A stretch of DNA of 64,000 nucleotides. Origin: Tigriopus japonicus (Eukaryota; Arthropoda; Copepoda; Harpacticoida; Harpacticidae). This document shows, one piece after another, positions 38,394 to 51,155 of this stretch. Both the position numbers and the translations under genes were made by a program. The stretch covers positions 7,610,789 to 7,674,788 of the forward strand of contig CM021318.1 of NCBI GenBank assembly GCA_010645155.1. Reading direction: 5' to 3'. The notes beneath the pieces were generated by a model. The model saw only the letters and a program-made list of their open reading frames with translations, was not told the origin of the DNA and did no database searches. Every line of letters begins with the position of its first letter. Position 1 is the stretch's first letter.

Positions 38394-41027
38394 CTCTAGA
38401 GTCTAGTTTGAAGCATTGCGTCGTGGTAAAACTTAATGAGATGATGAGAAAAATGACCCGAATTTGGGCCACTTTGACGGCAGATCACCTCACTCAATAC
38501 CTATTTAACGTCATTTGTTTGAGCTCGTGCCAATTTGAGCGGCGAGAACCCCTCAAGCCCAAGTACGTAGTTCACCCGAAATACTGTAAGGCGACTGCCA
38601 TATCTTTCCTTCATCCCTTCTGGGTAAAAGAAAGGGTGAAACGGGCGAGACACGGGGGAATGTAGTGGATTGAGAGGCAAGAGGCAAGTGAAGGGAGGGC
38701 TAAGAATAGACTAGTGAGCAGCTGGTGAGCCCATCGACCATCCGTCATCAGAGAAATCGTGCCCAAATAATCCATGGAGAGTTTAGGACATGGGCAATCA
38801 ACCCTATTTTATCAAGATGGTCTCAGCTTTGAGCAACGTATGAATAAGTTCATCATTTGATTTTTTGTGTCTAACGTAGGATTTGTTACTTAGAAAGGCA
38901 CTATCAAATCGAGCTTATGCAAGAAAGTCACAAGAATCTTGCAAATTTGAGGCAGTTACCTTTATTCTTTGGTTTTCCTCAAAATTGTATAAAAAATAAG
39001 GATAATCATGCGTAAACCCTAATTGAGGGATTTCTTAATATGGCGTTAGGTAAGTAGGAACGATACCAGAATCTTCTTAATATTGTTGAAAAAACCCTTA
39101 TAGGGAATTATGCCCTCTATCAGCTTTGGCTGCATCAATCCATCATCATTTAGCTTAATTAATAAGCATTTAATGCAAATAAAACGCACTTTTCATAACC
39201 TTCTTAATACAAAAAAATGGCTCTGGATCCAAACAAGATTATGTTTTAAGGGTGTAATTCAATTTTATGTTTTGTTTTGGCAGTTTGGCTGTAAGCATTG
39301 TGAGGCTGGAAAATCTTTACTTTTTCCAATGAACAGTTCAGTATCTTGAATTAATTTTTCGGTGCATGTGAAAAATCTGCAAAAAAGACTTGATGTTTCA
39401 ACTAATATCAAACCGTCCTTTTAAAGTGTCTGAAGAACAATTCCTCGCATCCCAGTTCAAGAACATGATCAACAATTTTCTGCATTTTCTGTTCGTTTCT
39501 CCATCATTTTAAATCAATTCAATTTTTTCAACAATGCATTTGAGAAACCGACTACATTTCGTTAAAAAAAAATCTCTAGTCTTTGCATTTGTCAGTTGCA
39601 ATAGAGTGAGCAGATTTCGTTAATTTAAGGACTGCTTGTTACAAATAGATTTTAAAATCAGCAAAATCTATTTAAAGAAAATATTCATGATCTTTAAAAC
39701 CCCTTAAAGCTCCAATTTCATTGTTATTTTTTTCCCCCAAAAATTCTGCAAAATACTTTAATATAATAATAATTTTTATTTTATTAATATTAAATTAATA
39801 TTAATAATTCTGCTTGAATCGAAAAATTGTACGAAAGATATTTGGCAAATATTTATAAAAAATTGAATTGAATTGAACACTGATTGTGTGACCTCTATTT
39901 TTACGTTTTCTTGAATTCGTTTCGCAAGAATTGAGGAGATTTTGCTTACCATGAACTTGGCCTCATCTAAATTTCACGTCTCATTTTGGATGATTGAGAA
40001 GGTGAAAAGTGGCAAAAAATGGAAGTTTAGATTGGGAAAAATTCATTTAAGGGCGTTTTTCTTACAAGTTCAACTCTCGTCATTCTTACGAAGTAAATTT
40101 CGTCAAAGTTGCTAGTTTTAAGTAATTAAAGAGCTTCAGTTGATATGCTTAATTCAGCAATAGTTCCGCTTGACAACTGTCCTTTATGACAGCACATTGA
40201 CCCTTTTTGGTTGAGTTCAGCAACCAAGTTCCGGATACACCTAGAGTTAAGTTCCTGGTACTGGATCGTCCATTGCTGATTGAACAAGGCAATTGCATTT
40301 AATGTCCGTGTAATTCCACACGTCACGAAAGGTCGGAACTGTGATGAACGTTTATCACGTCCTTTTTAAGTTACCAGCGTGGTTTTGCCGAGGCTTTATT
40401 AGTCCTGAGTTAACATGTAATATTTAAGTTCATTGTTCCATTTTTTGAATGCGAAGCTTACATAAGAAGTATACAAGTACCTTGCTCTGGCGTATCGATA
40501 AGACTCTTGACCCAAACCGAACGTTTTGGCCGAAAAGGGGCCTATTAGAAACTGAAATTAAAAATAGCTGAATACAGAATCAAGTACCTAAATAATTCAC
40601 CTTTAAATCTATATTACATTAGACATTTGGTGGAAGAAATGTATAGAAGCTAAACCCAATTGTTTCTAAATTTGGAAATAATTCTTGTTCGGGAAGCTTT
40701 TGACCAAAAATACTCTCTCAAAACCCATTCTTAAAGGTGCATGTCATCTGACAAAACTTTAGGAGAAAGCGCTTTAACTCCATCGCTAGCTTCTATACAT
40801 TGTTCTAAAATGAAGACACATTTTTTTCTCAGTTTTTTAACGCATTGTTTGGTTTGACAGATCCAAAACCTCGAAGAATCTAGATCAAAATCCATGTTTT
40901 CTTGCTTCTTTTTGTGAAAGAAATTTAGAAAGTTTTTGTCCAACGATAACTTTCAAGAATTTCATTCTGGTTATTTTCTCGGCAGTCCCTTCTTGAGGAG
41001 AGACAGCTATTGACCTGTAACCTAAGT

Positions 41028-41315
41028 GAGAGGTCGGCAACCACTGGGCCGCGGCCCACATGTGGACCAAAGGTTGGTCATTGGTGGAACGAAGAGTTTT
41101 GGGAAAGTCCAAACTAGTGGCCCCAAGAGGATCCATAGTAGTTTATGTGCGGGATGAAAGCTCTTTGATTGTTGTAATCACATAAAATACCATGAAATTA
41201 CCATTACCAGGAAATTACCATGCCCATGGACCTACCAGGATTTGATTGGAGGGCCCCTGATTACAAAAAGTCAAATTTGGTGGGTCTTGGCCCAAAAGTT
41301 GTTGCTGACCCCCTG
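41028..41315. mobile_element. Short hAT-like MITE B
   Basis: The left end is GAGGTCGGCAACCACTGGGC and the right end, inverted, is CAGGGGGTCAGCAACAACTT, both related to MITE A and to the CAGNGGTCNGCAACC ends of hAT elements. The right flank ATCTAGAT is a perfect nTCTAGAn site; the left flank has decayed. The left boundary is uncertain by a few bases. Confidence 0.6.
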
Positions 41316-43367
41316 ATCTAGATGTTTGGTTCGAGTCGGGGGGGATGGCGTCGTACCACAGATATAAGTCGCGAAGCGACCAGATACACACAACTGCCGT
41401 GGCATCTGTTGCCAGTGGATTCAAACTTTGTCACTCATGGTTGTTGTCGTCGTTGACACCAAGAGCGCAGTCCGTTATGAAATGTACTATCCCGTTGCAT
41501 TTGAGAATTTCTTCCCATTGAGGAAAACAGGTTTTCTCCCCTCCTCTGTTCTCTACGTACTTTGGCTTTAATGTGGCTGTTGCTGCCGGTCAGCTCCTTT
41601 CTTCTCTGTTTTGCTCGGAGTTGGGCTCACAATGGTCGACTGGAGATGTCTGGCTTGAAAGAGTTGAGATTCTTCTAGATTACTTAATGACATTTGAGAA
41701 AGAATCGACTCTTCTGATTCATTTAGTTCAGAGATTAGAGGTCCCTAGGAAACGCCACTGAGTTGTTGGTTTATGAATTAGGGTCAGACTTGCAACAAAA
41801 ATTGAGCCGAGAGTGAACAAGCAGATGCACTTTCTATACTTCAGGCATATCTGCGCACAGAGTCACTTTTAACAATTTCAACCAACAGATGTCATGGCAA
41901 GGTTGTGAGTCTTTAGATATATTATATCAGCCCAAGCCGTCTTTGGTATAGGAGTAAGGGGTTCGATTCCAGCTGATTGCCACTTCTTTCAGTGAACTCT
42001 TTGGAGTCGCAGTTAACTATCTTTGCGTGTACCCGTCTTTCAATGCGAACAATTACAATTCTCACCCCAATTGGTAAGGAGTGGAAACATTTCTAACTCT
42101 AGCATCACTCTTTACCTCTTATGTGGCGTTTCTTAAAAAATCTAGTCATCTGCAAAATTAGTTTCGTCTCTATATCAGTTTTAATGAAAGAAAACTAGTG
42201 GCTAGCCCATTGAGCGCGAGACCTATTAATAAGTACTAGAGAGAGTGCAATCGTAAAAACTAGATATCCTGAGATAGATATTGGCCGTCGTAGGCTAACA
42301 CATGGTGCCGATGATTCACGCTGGTGATTGGTCAAGAGCATTTAGTTGAACAGTCAGCTAATTCTAACGAAGTTCAACAACAAACCAGAGTACTTCTTCT
42401 TTGTTGATTTTGTAGTGATCTGACTTGGTGCTGGGGTTGCCAATTTACTTAAGTGAAATCATATTCCCCACTGTCTACTAGCCTTCATAAACATGTGTTT
42501 TCTTTAAGAAGCGCCAAAAGGCAAGGCATCCCCGACTTTTGTGACTTCTGAGCAGGGTTGCAAATCAAACTTAAATTCGTGTTTGCTCATATACCAGAGC
42601 AAAGCACCCATTCTCTAAGAGGTAACCCTACATTGCAACATCCCGTGAAAAAACTTGCGCAAGCCGAGATTTCACATCACTGAGATTTTGTTGTCAATCA
42701 CCCGATCATGTGAATTAATCGGCCCCTGTTTAAACTCTACACTAGTTGAATATCACTTTTTGCATATCGGGTAAATAAATACCTTAGACACATTTCCAGC
42801 AGACTTGAGGATTTTCAATAACCAAACTGCCCTATCAAATGAGCGAAATAGTTTAGATGTGTTTCTTAGAAGAAAAGGTTCCTTTAATCATGAACTTCGG
42901 CTTCCCCGCATGATGAATGACGTCACAGACAGTCCGTGCCGGGTCGGGCAATCATAGATTTAAATGCCAATCTTTGCCTTTTAGTATTCCTAGTAAAAAC
43001 GTGTCGTCCGTCACCAAATGTTGAGCGGACAAAAGTGTGGGAACATTTGAAATGTGTGAACAGGCAAATGATAACCATGAAATTGATGAATCAAAGGTGG
43101 AATTGACCATGTTTTTGGGAAGGTCAACCTTCTTGATGGAAGGAAGATTTCATAAGGTGACTGACTACTGTATGCCTTGGATTTGAATACTACAAGTAGG
43201 AACTTTTCTGCCTATACATTGAATAAGTCATTGACGGAGAGAACACACATTCAAGCTTTTACGTTACATAGGGTTAACCCAATACATTTTTAGGGACAAT
43301 AGCTAACTCGTGGCTTCAAAACCAACTTTCAACAAGTTGGCCTTGATTCGCAAGTTTGGTCATTCTG

Positions 43368-43993
43368 TCTAGCTCAGAAAACCACCCCGCAATGCTAAGT
43401 GCAACCTCACGTGAGCGAGGTTGCGTGGTAAAAACAAACGTAGCGAAAGTTTTGTGTTCCCAATAAAACATGTGGTCTTGATGAGAGTTCTCTAAACAGG
43501 AATCACCAGACTGCAGGCAGTCTTAAGGATGGGCCGGTACGCTCTTGGACCTAGAAGTCCAAGTTCGCGCACGGATTCTCAGTGCGTCGGCATAGATAAA
43601 TATGCAAAGTGTATGTTGCAACACAGCTTTAGGATTAGGCTTCAGGCCCTGCAAGGCTAGGCTTTGGGATCATATGTTGTGACTGTTAGATTAGGTGATG
43701 TTAGGAAAAGTTGATTAATTACTTCTCCTACTTGCTTCTTAAGAGCACTGAAACTGGCTGAAACCTTTCTTTTCTTCCAAGACACTGACAATTCCAGCGC
43801 CTACCGTCACGGTACACAAGAACTGTCGAAACGGTTGTGCAAGACTACCGAAATAAGCTACTTGGCTGCCATCACTCAAAACTCAGGACGAAAAATCGCC
43901 TCACAGGTAAATACACGGTACGTTTGTTATCACCACGCAACCTCGCTCACGTGAGGTTGCACTTAGCATTGCGGGGTGGTTTTCTAAGCTAGA
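43368..43993. mobile_element. MITE with 75-bp terminal inverted repeats and 9-bp target duplication (Mutator-like)
   Basis: Terminal repeats at 43368-43442 and 43919-43993 are inverse copies with only a few differences; each begins TCTAGCT[C/T]AGAAAACCACC and includes AACCTCACGTGAGCGAGGTT, itself nearly palindromic. The element is flanked by an exact 9-bp duplication GTCATTCTG (43359-43367 and 43994-44002). Long inverted repeats plus a 9-bp duplication are the signature of Mutator-like elements. The ~476-bp interior has no transposase-like frame, so it is non-autonomous. Confidence 0.9.
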
Positions 43994-46900
43994 GTCATTC
44001 TGACTGTCCGCTCAACAGATGCCGTGGTGACATTCTCAACCCCAGCAAAATGTCTTCAGCCGCTTCCGCCCCTTTGCCAAATCAGCATGATCTTAAAACT
44101 TGCACGCGATCTAGTATTTAAATGAATATCTAAAGGCTAACCAAGTTTCACAAACTCGAGGAGGATGGATCGTTTCTGATTTTTGTTATTTTCACGGATC
44201 GGTTGTAGTTGCAATCACTCAACCTCAAAAACACACTTGTCCAGTCAAAGCTGAATTATTTGATGATGCTCAATGAAAGCAGCTTGATGCTCTGAAAATA
44301 CTTTGGCCGCGAACCAAGCATAAACTCATATAGTTTCTTAAAGTAAGAAGAACTCTCAATTTATCAACAAGTTGGTCAGCTGCAACATTATTGAGGGAAT
44401 AAGTAGTGTTGCTGATGGCTGACGATATTCTCATGTCCATATTCGTATTTGGAGTGTTTTATTGTGATTAGTTGAACAAAAATCATTTTTTTTGAACTGG
44501 TTAGTTTGATAATAGTTTGACAATAGGGTATATAAACCCAATTTCTTAAAATATCAAAATAATAACTGTCTGGGGGTGGAAAAGGTCTGATTGATGCATC
44601 TATAAACCCAGATGAACCTATTTTTGCGGGAAAGGTCTCTGTAATGAAAGTAATTTAGTCTAAAGAGAAGCGCTTAAAAAACGTCCCAAAAATCGAGGTT
44701 CTCTCAAAAAATCTACACTACTGTAGGTAGTTTTACTCTTTTTATGTCTGACTTGCAGTGGAACAGTTTTTAAGGTTAAGGTAAGTTTAGGATGTAACTA
44801 TTTAAACAAAGGAGCATTTAAGTCCTAACTAAAAAGGTAACTTAACAACCCATGACATTGTCCATAAGACACCTGCTTATTTTTCCAGTGCTCGATCATG
44901 ATGATATTGTGGTCAACAAATTGAAACCTATTTAATAAAGAATTAAACCCTTTTAATGACTCACTGAATAAATAGTGTTATCATAAGTAAAGCTTCTTCA
45001 TGCTTATGTTCTCGTAAAAAGGCCTTTAAGGTGTGAATGATTTCATGACGTTTACATCTTAAAGGATGCTCGTGAACAATTTCAGTCAGTTATGAAACGT
45101 CACTGTGCCAGAAATCACGTGTTCAATGATTCTTTCTTTTCTTTCAAATGTTTTTACTTTGTTCTATTCATTGTTGAAGAAATATGATAAAAAAACACGA
45201 AAATATAATGTGAAACGATGTGAATGAAAATAATATTTCATTGTAATACCAAACAAATACACTTATTGAGCAATCGGCAGGAACAACAATGGAAAGCTCA
45301 TTTTTTAAAACATCATCTTTAAATATAGAAGATTATTCTTTATGATGGACAGCCCAAAATCGCATGCTCCCAATGCTTTCGAAATCAATTGAATCCTCAA
45401 AATTTCGAAAGCTTAAATCGTGTCTTTTCAAATTGTTTCGCCTTGGACGTTCCAGTTTGGTGGATATGGCGTACCATTTATTTCGTTTTCTTGGCTGACT
45501 CAAATCCCAATGGATTTGTTTAACAGCTGCTCTCTAACTTCTGTGGAAGAAAAAAAGATATTCCCTCGACTAGAACCATTGGTAGAGCTACCCCACGCTG
45601 AAGATAATCGCTCGAAACAGACTGTCCACGTTTTCTACCTGTCGTTCTCATTTCCAAGAGCCATTCCACCACTTCTTTGGAGATTGTACTAGGTGGCTCT
45701 TAGTTGGCTCTCTCCTCTCCTCTTCCACACGCAGTATCCATCCGTTCATGTCTGACTCAGAAGAGAGTCCCATAAGAGCCGCGACAATATTGCTGAAGTA
45801 AGAGCAACAGTCCCGGTTCAACTCCCGATTCTCCCAAGAAGGGGCGCCTCAAATGATTGTTCTCTCGATCGTTCTTGGCGACAGCCTTGGGCTGGCCTCT
45901 CAGAATCATTTTTCGAGCGGGTGAAATGAAACACTCGCTCAAACAAATTTTAGTTTTTTTAAATTCCCCACTTTTGCAAAGACGCATTAGGTTGATGAAT
46001 TACGTAGGACACAATTCTAGAGACTTTATATATATCACTTGGGGTACAAACCTGTTTTCATCGATTTAGATAAGGTTCGACAAATAGCATAGTCAAGGAA
46101 CAGTAAAAAAGGAAAAAAATAAGTTTCAGAGATAAGATGATAGCCTTGGACTTTCTTTTTCATAACCTTTAAAATAGCAAAAGTGTCAATGATCCAATCA
46201 GTTGTCTGAAATCTCTTTTGTTTTGAATTGAATTGATTTTTATGTTGCCAATAGCAACTTATTTTGACTTTTAGTTATTCATGAACCAAATTGAATGCAT
46301 CCTCTTGTAACCCAAAACGACATGAAACTTCAGGAGAGCAAGCGTGAACAGCCTTGGCATCAGTACTATCAACGCTCCCTTCTTCGCCTTGGTGAACAAC
46401 AGCTTCTTTGAAGAACAAGGTTTGGTGTGCTTACTCCGAAGCAAAGGTGCCTTTGCTTCAGCAATCATAGGCGTCCTGAAAAAGTACTATCACAAGAACT
46501 GTTGAGTGTTGAATTCGTCGAGCCTTGCCCAGGAGGGCTCTCACGCCTGAGGGAAGACGGAGGGGTCCGATTTAGTAAGCCCTCATTCCGAGACACACGA
46601 AACAGCAACAAGTCTTTGTGTTTCATTACTCACCCACCTCCTTTAGCTGGAAGGTAGCTTCTGGCAAATTAGACATTCGTGTAGTGAAAGCTTTCACCTG
46701 CAGCCAAGAGCAAATGGTCAGAGTATGGCTCCTTGAGGAACTCCAACTTCAGGTAAGAGTTATCTTGTTCTGTTCTGTTTATTTCTAGTTTAAAAAAAGA
46801 CATGTCACACCACTTCAAAGTTGGAAGGATCAAGGCTTTCTCTCTCAAAACTCGTTTCTCATCCTGTCTATGTGAGTTTGTGATAAGAATTCGGTCTAGT

Positions 46901-49900
46901 AAGCATTTCAAAATGTGTGTGTGACAGAGAGTGTATTCCTAGAAGTTGTCTCATGGCAGTAACGACACTGAGCAAGGCTTCTTGACCTTTGCTCCCATGT
47001 TGTCCCATTCTGGGCCATTCCAGGCGACTGTCCCATTTGTCAACCTTGATCGCCCTTTAAATGTTGACCAAGAGATCGGTCGTAAAGCCAAGATCATGGT
47101 CTAACAACCCTCGAGTGGTTGATGGTGAAGCAAGCATTTCACCGAGCCACCACCACCACCACCACCAACGACTGAAATCCTCCTTTCAAAGAATCTCTCC
47201 CCCTTTTTCACATGTCTCCCCTTAGTTCTACCTGTTAGCTCAGATTGAGCACAGGATGGCGTTCTTCAAGGGAAGTTCTCATTCAACCATACTGCGAGTC
47301 TTGCTCAACTTCAGGGAGAAACTCCAATGGACGAGGTGGAAGAAGAAGTGAGAGAGATTTTCATGTAGACCACTTGCACACGCTTCTTGTGAGTGTGTTG
47401 AGACAGAGGGGAGAGAAAGAGAGAGACATTCAGAGCCCCGAGAAGCACCATGAAACTTTCACCTTTCACTTCTTTTCTAAAATTCCGTTTCTCTCCAAAG
47501 GCTCGGGAGGAGTTTTCTAGGGCATTTAAAAATCTGGTCTTTAAATCGCACTCTCAAGCAACTAGAATGGACGAAAGAGCTTCTTGATTTTAGTGGAAGA
47601 TGTTCAGGGTGAGGAAAGCTCCAAACTTATCATTGGGCTGGATAGTAAGCAAATGATGAGTTGAGGGTACTGACATAGTCTGGGTCACTATCTCAGTATC
47701 TCGTTTGTTTGTGGTGGAAAAATGATGCGAATTCCATTCCCGCGAAGCTTTCTCAAGGGGAAAACAAGTCAATAATCATGTTTATCAGGGTGGGAGCGAA
47801 ATTCGTGAGATCTCCCTATTTCCCCCCGGTTTCCTCCCTCGCTCTCGATCCCATTTGCAAGGGAACACAAAGAAAATTTCTTTCCCCATTTCCCAAGCCT
47901 CTTCGAACTTCCAAAAAGCAATTACTATATACCCTCGCTTAGCCTAAAGAGACCGAGGGAGCATTGGCCCCTTTCGTGAATGATTTGAGGTGCCTTTGTC
48001 CGAGGATCGTACACTGCACCACACCCTCAAGCCATTTGGGAAGCTGTAAACTGGCTTTCCTCTGGCAAAGATCCCTCGATGCCCTCGCTTTTAAAGTTGA
48101 TTCCAATCTACGCAACATTTATTCACTGGCAAGTTTCAGTAAGCAACAGAAAGTGGGGAACTATGAGACATTCCCTTTTTCTTGCATGAAAGATATTCAT
48201 TATAATTGGTTTAAATCATGGCAATGCACTTTACATCTAACCCTGTGGAGCATGGTCAAGCGCATTGGAAGCTTCGCACATACTTGTGGCTCAACATGGA
48301 ACAGGAATATATTGAAGGTCTACAGGAAGATCTGAGTTCCCTTGGAGGCTTTTGAGCTAGTCATAATCGGTGATGGGAAAATGTTCGGGCCATGCTTGCT
48401 TTTGAATCCAATTACAATTTCGTCCAGTGTGTTTGTTGTGTGGCCGAGAGGCGAGAGACGAGGAAAAAAAGAGAGCTGTTGCATTTTGGAGAGGAATCAT
48501 CTGAGCTTATGGAATGCTCATGCCATGCATGAACACGGACAAAGCAGGCGTCGCTCTCACTCTGTGTGTCTCTCTCTTTCTCTCTGGATATGTGAGTGAG
48601 TGAGTGAGTATATACTCCATACTCCATGTACGGATGTGCAGTGTGTGCCTGTCAAAAGAATTGAGGTCATCCAGCTTGGAATAGGGTCTCATGAGATTTC
48701 GTTGTTCAGCTTTAACCACGTAAGCGTAGGAGTAGGAGAACGGGGAGTAAATATCGTCCCTGATCATCGAAAAAATCTAAAATCCGTGCTCTCCAATGAG
48801 AATGGATGCTGTTTACGACCGGAAATGGGCATGTACACATTGTCCGTACATACACATAGAGTTCATTTGGAATAGCACATAAAAGCTTGGCCCACCCTTA
48901 AAGCTAGTCATGTATGAACAAGTGAGAGCCATTCATGATCATCAACCTCCCATTTTAGCGATAAAATTACATGATAATTCGCTTGTAGCTTGCCTCCCTC
49001 CACCGTCCCATCAAAAAGTGAACACGCTTGCACACTTTCGGTGGATTGAGAGCATGCTTAATGAGGTTCCAAACAATATTCAAACTTCCCCCAACACGGA
49101 GAGCCTTCGAGACATGGCACCCATATTGGGATCCAATTATTTCGATTCGTGAGTGACATCTCATGAGTGATGCCCGGGTTAGATTCTTTTTTGTTCCACA
49201 CAGATTCCTCGGGAAGCTCAACTGGTTCCCACTCACAGTTTGAACCACAATTTATGTCCCACTTAACTACATGCAAGATACAAGTGACGTACATCGCCTC
49301 GTTTTTCCGTCGCTCTCTTTTTGAAGAGCACTCAGTGGTCCAAGCAAACAATTGTGGGATCGAATTTTGGAAAAGGGATACATGTTTCCATGGACGACAA
49401 TGAATAGGCACCTGTTAAATATGGATGGCACCCAGAATTCAAATCTTGTTCGCCAATGAACTGCAAACCATAAAAGAATTCTCAAACCCCGTCAAATCCA
49501 GTTTTTCTTCGAGCCTACTATTTTACATGCCGTTCCGTTCCAGAGTTTATTTCCAAAACTAATGAGGGATTATTTATGGTAGATTAAAAAATAACTCAAG
49601 TAACACCTTTAATTATATTTTACTTTTCTGACCAAACGTTTGGACAGCAACTCATCTTGAACTTATATTCAACAACTTTACGCTTCATAAAACATTTCCA
49701 GTCACTCAGAAAGGCAGTTCCAAATGATATAAATACTATGGAGTGAGAATGTTCCAGGTTCATGTCCATATGATTAAGTAGTCTCCATGTTTGGGTCCCA
49801 GTTCTCCTCCACGGGCATAACTTGTTCGGTGGACCAATTTCCCTTCGGAAGCCCACTGAGCTCTCAAGTTTGAAGTTTTGCTCCCAACTACCACGTAATT

Positions 49901-51117
49901 GCTGGCTCGTGTTCCGAGCTGATTTGAGCAAGCCCTGTCGTCCCAAGATCACGCAGCTATCTCGATCCCAATCGGCATCACCATCACTATGACCGAGTTG
50001 TCCTCTCGCAGAGGGCTTTTCAATTGGATAATGGGCTTGTCTCTTCGTTAAGAGTTGCCGTCCGTGTGACAAAAAAAGACGAGAAGCTTGACGTACGGAA
50101 TAGCAGCAGCAGCAGCACCACACCACCAGTGACAGAAGTGAGTGGATGGAGGAAGTGATAAGAGGGAGAGATGGGATAGATGAGACACGATAGGACTGTG
50201 CGACATTGTTGCACGGAATAAAATGCCTCCTAGAAAAATGATTTCCCAAGCAAGCCAACTAGATCCTTGTGTGAGAAAAATATCTGAATTTCCGGTTTGT
50301 CACCGAACTATGAACCAAGCATTAGGAGGCTTATTTAGTGAAAAATCATCAGCCAAACAAAAAAAATCCTTAAGAATTCAGAACGGCTCTTTTGCACAAA
50401 GAATACATTCACTCGTCCATTGTATTAAGTTTTTCGTGCACGGTTAATTAACGTTGCAGATGGATATGAAAACTTTGATTGATGACATTGAGGTCAGTCT
50501 CTGCTTTTTCCTCTCTGCTTTTTCCTCGTTGTCAAAAGCGAGTCGAAATAGACCCTTGTGGCCTGGATTAAAGATCTGAAATTTCACACCACTCCAAAAA
50601 TAGGAGAAAGACATGTGTAAGAGGCCATCTTTTACTCCCATTATTTTACGAAAGGCCTCGAGATGATCATTTTCTTGTTTTCTTTGGGAAGATCTTTGAA
50701 CGACCTTGAATAAATGGATGTGAGCGTGTGTGCGTGCAACCAGATTCTCTAGTGAAACCAGGTTTTTCCTTGCCCCCAATCGTCGTCGTCTGTTCTTCTG
50801 ACTCTCTGAGTAGTTCTTTGTTTTTTTTCAAATTTCATTTCAAGAATGCCTACCACCAAAAGCTAGCCTTTCAACCAACACCGTCCTCACATATGCTCGT
50901 GAGTGAGCGTTCATTCGTATGTGTGTCCTAGACCTTCTAACATCACCGGGAGAACATTAACTTCACCTCTTCCTAATCCACAGACTGAATGGTGTGTAGT
51001 AGCAGCTACAGGAGCAGAAGCAACCAACCAGAATGGCTGAGATAATGGCATTTTCTTCCCGATCTCAGGGCCAAATGCCAACTTCACTAAAGCTGGCATT
51101 GGTCTCTGAAACAAGTA

Positions 51118-51121
<4 letters not shown>

Positions 51122-51152
<31 letters not shown>
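51122..51152. repeat. (TG)n microsatellite
   Basis: About 15 uninterrupted TG units followed by a GAGAGTGAGAG tract. An open frame through it is an artefact. Confidence 0.95.

Positions 51153-51155
<3 letters not shown>

Noticed and set aside
41925..41985. tRNA-like 3' half containing GGTTCGATTCC
   Set aside because: The T-loop looks right, but the T-stem pairs at only two of five positions and no acceptor, D or anticodon arms can be placed upstream.
47964..48335. 123-codon plus-strand frame
   Set aside because: No motif, no coding bias and no supporting neighbours; probably chance.
49620..50258. 212-codon minus-strand open frame
   Set aside because: It has a Cys/Ser run from simple repeats and no family motif. 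A different frame over 49774-49860 (STEQVMPVEENWDPNMETT, then stop) looks more protein-like but is too short to support alone.
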